Below, piece by piece: positions 13,712-16,316 of a stretch of 16,316 bases of DNA; the stretch's first letter is position 1, and each line of letters opens with the position of its first letter. Under the pieces are notes generated by a model. It did no database searches and had not been told where the DNA came from. It saw only the letters and a program-made list of their open reading frames with translations. Origin of the DNA: Thermomicrobiales bacterium (GTDB lineage Bacteria > Chloroflexota > Chloroflexia > Thermomicrobiales > UBA6265); contig JAUJLY010000019.1 in NCBI GenBank assembly GCA_030447145.1, forward strand, positions 1 through 16,316, given 5' to 3'. The position numbers and the translations under genes were made by a program.

Positions 13712-15034
13712 TTAGGAGAGGGCCAGCATCATCGGGTTCTCGAGGTACTTCTTCACGGACTGCAGGAACGTCGCGACCTCCGCGCCGTCCAGCGCACGAT
13801 GATCCGCCGACAAGGTGATCTTCATGCGGGGACCCGCCACAACCTCGCCGTTCTTCACCACCGGCGTCTCCTGGACAGAACCGATCGCCAGGATTGCCAC
13901 CTGTGGCGGATTGATTACGGCGATGAACTCGTCGACATCGAACATCCCCAAATTACTGATCGTAAACGTACCGCCCTGATATTCCTCCAGCGTCAATCCG
14001 CCCACACGTGCCCGCTTCCCGAGGTCCTTTGTCAGCCGGGAGATCTCCCCCAGGCTTTTCTGGTCCGCTCCGGGAACGAATGGCGCGATCAACCCACCAT
14101 CGATTGCGATGGCGATGTTGACGTCAATGGACTCCTGCTGGTAAAGCTCGCCACCAACGAAGGTTCGGTTGACGTTCGGGTTGTCCCGCAGCGCCAAGGC
14201 CGCGGCCTTTACGACCAGGTCGTTGACCGAAACCCTGCCGCCATCCTCCCCAAGCGACGCGTTCGCCTCTTTGCGGAACGCCAGGGCCGCCTCCATGTCG
14301 ACATCGGACGTGACATAATAATGAGGAATGCCAAGCTTCGACTCCGACATTCGCTTGCCGGTCGTTCGCTTGATCTTCGGCATGTCGACCTTGACGCCCT
14401 TGCCTTCGGCTGCTGATGGGGCAGGGGAGGGAGAAGGAGTGGCAGCCTCTACAGGAGTCTCCTGAGCCGCCGCTTGCGGCGCCGACTTTTCGCCGGAGAC
14501 ATACGGCTGGATATCGCCGTTGATAATCCGGCCACCCGGACCGGTGCCTGCCACTTGGGACAGGTCGATCCCATGCTCCTGAGCCAGCCGCTTCACCAGC
14601 GGCGATGCACGTACCCGCTCTCCCGGCTTCCGATCGACCACCTGCTGGGCGCTTTCACCACTCTTCTCAGCGGGCTGCGCCGCAGCTGCCTCAGATGCCT
14701 CGTCAGCGGAGGACGCTGGAACCTGCTCCGCTTCTGCGGGAGCCTCCTGCCTTTCCTCAGGTGCGACGGCCGGGGCAGGAGCACTCTGGCCAACCTCGTC
14801 CTGGGTACCAATGATCGCGACGCTCTCGCCGATCGGCACGACCGCGCCCTCTTCCACCAGGGTATTCGTCAGGAAGCCGTCCTCCTGCGCCTCGAGTTCC
14901 AGCGTGACCTTGTCGGTTTCGATTTCCGCCAGGGCATCCCCCTCAGCGACCTCGTCTCCGACAGCCTTGAGCCACTTGAGGAGCGTGCCCTCTTCCATGG
15001 CATCGCCCATTTTGGGCATGATCACTTCGGCCAT
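13712..15034 (-). CDS. pdhC: Dihydrolipoamide acetyltransferase, E2 of pyruvate dehydrogenase
   Basis: A 440-residue E2 that transfers the acetyl group from lipoyl-lysine to CoA and forms the core of the complex. Domains: one lipoyl domain (1-77; lipoylated K42 in ETDKVTLE); an A/P/E-rich flexible linker (about 80-138); a peripheral subunit-binding domain (142-178, RASPLVKRLAQEHGIDLSQV...GTGPGGRI); a second A/P/S linker; and the catalytic domain (about 215-440) with SADHRALDGA, where H412 and D416 are the catalytic pair. GGAGG stands 10 bases before the ATG. The gene follows E1-beta by 6 bases and is closed by the terminator at 13653-13689. The E3 subunit is not in the window. Branched-chain or acetoin dehydrogenase E2 are alternatives, but the E1-beta sequence favours pyruvate. 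Confidence 0.92.
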   Translation of the reverse strand: MAEVIMPKMGDAMEEGTLLKWLKAVGDEVAEGDALAEIETDKVTLELEAQEDGFLTNTLVEEGAVVPIGESVAIIGTQDEVGQSAPAPAVAPEERQEAPAEAEQVPASSADEASEAAAAQPAEKSGESAQQVVDRKPGERVRASPLVKRLAQEHGIDLSQVAGTGPGGRIINGDIQPYVSGEKSAPQAAAQETPVEAATPSPSPAPSAAEGKGVKVDMPKIKRTTGKRMSESKLGIPHYYVTSDVDMEAALAFRKEANASLGEDGGRVSVNDLVVKAAALALRDNPNVNRTFVGGELYQQESIDVNIAIAIDGGLIAPFVPGADQKSLGEISRLTKDLGKRARVGGLTLEEYQGGTFTISNLGMFDVDEFIAVINPPQVAILAIGSVQETPVVKNGEVVAGPRMKITLSADHRALDGAEVATFLQSVKKYLENPMMLALS

Positions 15035-15040
15035 GAACTC

Positions 15041-16024
15041 TTATGCCTCCAGATAGAGCACGCGGCGGGCGGCACTGACCACCTGGTCCACGCTCGGGAA
15101 TGCGGCTATTTCAAGATTGCGCGCGTATGGAGCAGGAACCTCGGCACCGCTCACACGCTCCACCGGTGCGTCCAGGTCATCGAAGGCCCGTTCCTGGATG
15201 ATTGCCGCCACCTCGGAGCCGACGCTGAACAGTCGCCACTGCTCCTGCACGACCACCGCACGGTGCGTCTTGCGGACGGACTCGACGATGGTGTCGCTAT
15301 CGAAGGGGCGAATCGACCGGATATCGATCACTTCCGCGTTGAGGCCGTCGTCGGCCATCTGATCAGCGGCCCTCAGCAGCATCGGGACCTGGCGACCGTA
15401 GCTCACCAAGGTGACGTCCGTTCCTTCACGGGCAACCCTGGCCTTGCCAAACTCGACCTCTGCATCGCCATCGAGAACTTCACCCTTGGTGCCGTAGAGG
15501 GCTCCGGCCTCAAGGAAGATCACCGGGTCCGGGTCGCGGATTGCGCGAATCATCATGCCCTTGACATCCGCCGGGGTCGCTGGAGAGACAACCTTCAGGC
15601 CAGGGAAATGGCCATAAAAATTCTCGAGCGAATGGGTGTGCTGCGCCGAGAGCTGAACGCCGCCACCATTCGGGCCGCGGATAACCAGTGGCACATTGAC
15701 CTGCCCGCCGGAGAAGTACCGCAGCTTTGCGGCATTCTGGATGATCTGGTCAGCCGCGAGGAACGAGAAGTTCCAGGTCATCATCTCGACGACCGGTCTC
15801 AACCCCGCCATTGCCATCCCGATCGCAGCGCCGGTGAAGCCACCCTCGGCGATGGGAGTGTCGATCACACGCTTCGGCCCGAACTGGTCGATCAGCCCAT
15901 TGGTCACCAGGTGAGTGCCGCCGTAGATGCCGATATCCTCACCCAATAGCACGACCGACTCGTCGCGCTCCATCTCTTCCGCCATCGCGCTGCGGAGTGC
16001 ATCGCGATAGGTCATGACTGGCAT
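15041..16024 (-). CDS. pdhB: Pyruvate dehydrogenase E1 component, beta subunit
   Basis: A 327-residue transketolase-like E1-beta subunit. With E1-alpha it decarboxylates pyruvate on thiamine diphosphate and acetylates the lipoyl group of E2. Visible motifs: LLGEDIGIYGG (27-36), DTPIAEGGFTGAAIGMAMAG (55-74) with the cofactor-activating E60, RGPNGGGVQLSAQHTHSLE, and PGLKVVSPATPADVKG (141-156). The C-terminal transketolase_C part includes RSIRPFD, HRAVVVQEQWR and PYARNLE. I placed the start at ATG 16024 (M-P-V-M-T-Y-R-D-A-L); the frame is open to 16078, but those residues are not family-like. ATG 16015 is equally possible. The stop lies 6 bases before the E2 start, with the E2 ribosome binding site overlapping the stop codon. 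Confidence 0.93.
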   Translation of the reverse strand: MPVMTYRDALRSAMAEEMERDESVVLLGEDIGIYGGTHLVTNGLIDQFGPKRVIDTPIAEGGFTGAAIGMAMAGLRPVVEMMTWNFSFLAADQIIQNAAKLRYFSGGQVNVPLVIRGPNGGGVQLSAQHTHSLENFYGHFPGLKVVSPATPADVKGMMIRAIRDPDPVIFLEAGALYGTKGEVLDGDAEVEFGKARVAREGTDVTLVSYGRQVPMLLRAADQMADDGLNAEVIDIRSIRPFDSDTIVESVRKTHRAVVVQEQWRLFSVGSEVAAIIQERAFDDLDAPVERVSGAEVPAPYARNLEIAAFPSVDQVVSAARRVLYLEA

Positions 16025-16103
16025 CAGCCGAATCCCTTTCTCAAGTACCGGGCCAAAAAGGCGAGCGTCGCTGCCCAAGCGTTACCCCATCTGCAGGGGC
16101 GTC

Positions 16104-16316
16104 CTAACCGGCGGTTGCTACCGCGACGTCTGGCGCATACACGTCGGTCGTCAGCTCCGAGAGATCCGGCTCCGGGCTTTCCTCGGCGAACTTCACCGCC
16201 GCATCGGCCTTTTCCTTGGCCTCTGCCCGGATCTCCTCCAGACGTGACTCCTCCACGCCCATCTCCAGCAATCGCTGATAGAGCGTCGTGATCGGGTCCT
16301 TCTCGCGCCACTTCCG
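16104..16316 (-). CDS. pdhA: Pyruvate dehydrogenase E1 component, alpha subunit (C-terminal part, gene begins outside window)
   Basis: The last 70 codons of a minus-strand gene cut by the right window edge. The first visible residues, RKWREKDPI, are the well-conserved segment of E1-alpha subunits just before the C-terminal helices. The rest (LLEMGVEESRLEEIRAEAKEKADAAVKFAEES...) is the usual charged C-terminal helix that ends in a variable tail. The stop codon is at 16104-16106, 79 bases before the E1-beta start, which is the standard alpha-beta-E2 order of a pdh operon. The thiamine-binding part is outside the window. Confidence 0.88.
   Translation of the reverse strand, partial: RKWREKDPITTLYQRLLEMGVEESRLEEIRAEAKEKADAAVKFAEESPEPDLSELTTDVYAPDVAVATAG

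Noticed and set aside
14474..15949. A very long plus-strand open frame (491 codons) opposite the pdh genes
   Set aside because: It lies entirely antisense to pdhC and pdhB, whose motifs are unmistakable, and its translation looks like low-complexity shadow sequence of high-GC codons.

Overview
This is a GC-rich, densely packed bacterial chromosomal window. It holds fifteen complete or near-complete protein genes and a partial gene at each edge. I see no rRNA, tRNA, CRISPR array, insertion sequence or prophage gene. The gene content (a pyruvate dehydrogenase operon, an LCP cell-wall ligase with a long basic N-terminus, a COG4586-type exporter, a Tat-exported glycosidase) and the base composition fit Chloroflexota of the Thermomicrobia/Sphaerobacter kind. 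That placement is an inference from general resemblance; no marker gene in the window settles it.

Left part (1-4009). The 3' end of an NhaD-type Na+/H+ antiporter enters from the left edge, with an apparent one-base frameshift close to its end. A strong hairpin separates it from a convergent pair on the minus strand: a Tat-exported GH39-like glycoside hydrolase with a C-terminal FN3-like domain, then a carbon-nitrogen hydrolase starting 4 bases after its stop. A small unrecognised protein diverges from this pair.

Middle part (4198-11247). A plus-strand operon encodes a three-component ABC-2 exporter (one ATPase, two DUF990-type permeases). A short orphan coding-like stretch and a P-loop kinase-like gene follow. 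Facing them is a minus-strand series: LCP (LytR-CpsA-Psr) protein, a ParB/sulfiredoxin-fold protein, a Nudix hydrolase and a VOC protein.

Right part (11510-16316). dCTP deaminase (dcd) diverges from the LCP gene. Directly after its stop lies a perfect parS centromere site; a second perfect copy lies 1217 bp further on, inside the codons of a small membrane protein. Between them are a small unrecognised gene and nucleoside diphosphate kinase (ndk), separated by a terminator hairpin. The window ends in a minus-strand pyruvate dehydrogenase operon (E1-alpha partial, E1-beta, E2) closed by a hairpin with a U-tract.

The most important signal is the pair of parS sites. They imply that this segment is loaded by chromosomal ParB/SMC and probably lies in the origin-proximal region. 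I did not find a convincing new defence or mobile system. The ParB-fold/Nudix pair and the small genes around parS are the best candidates for undescribed biology.
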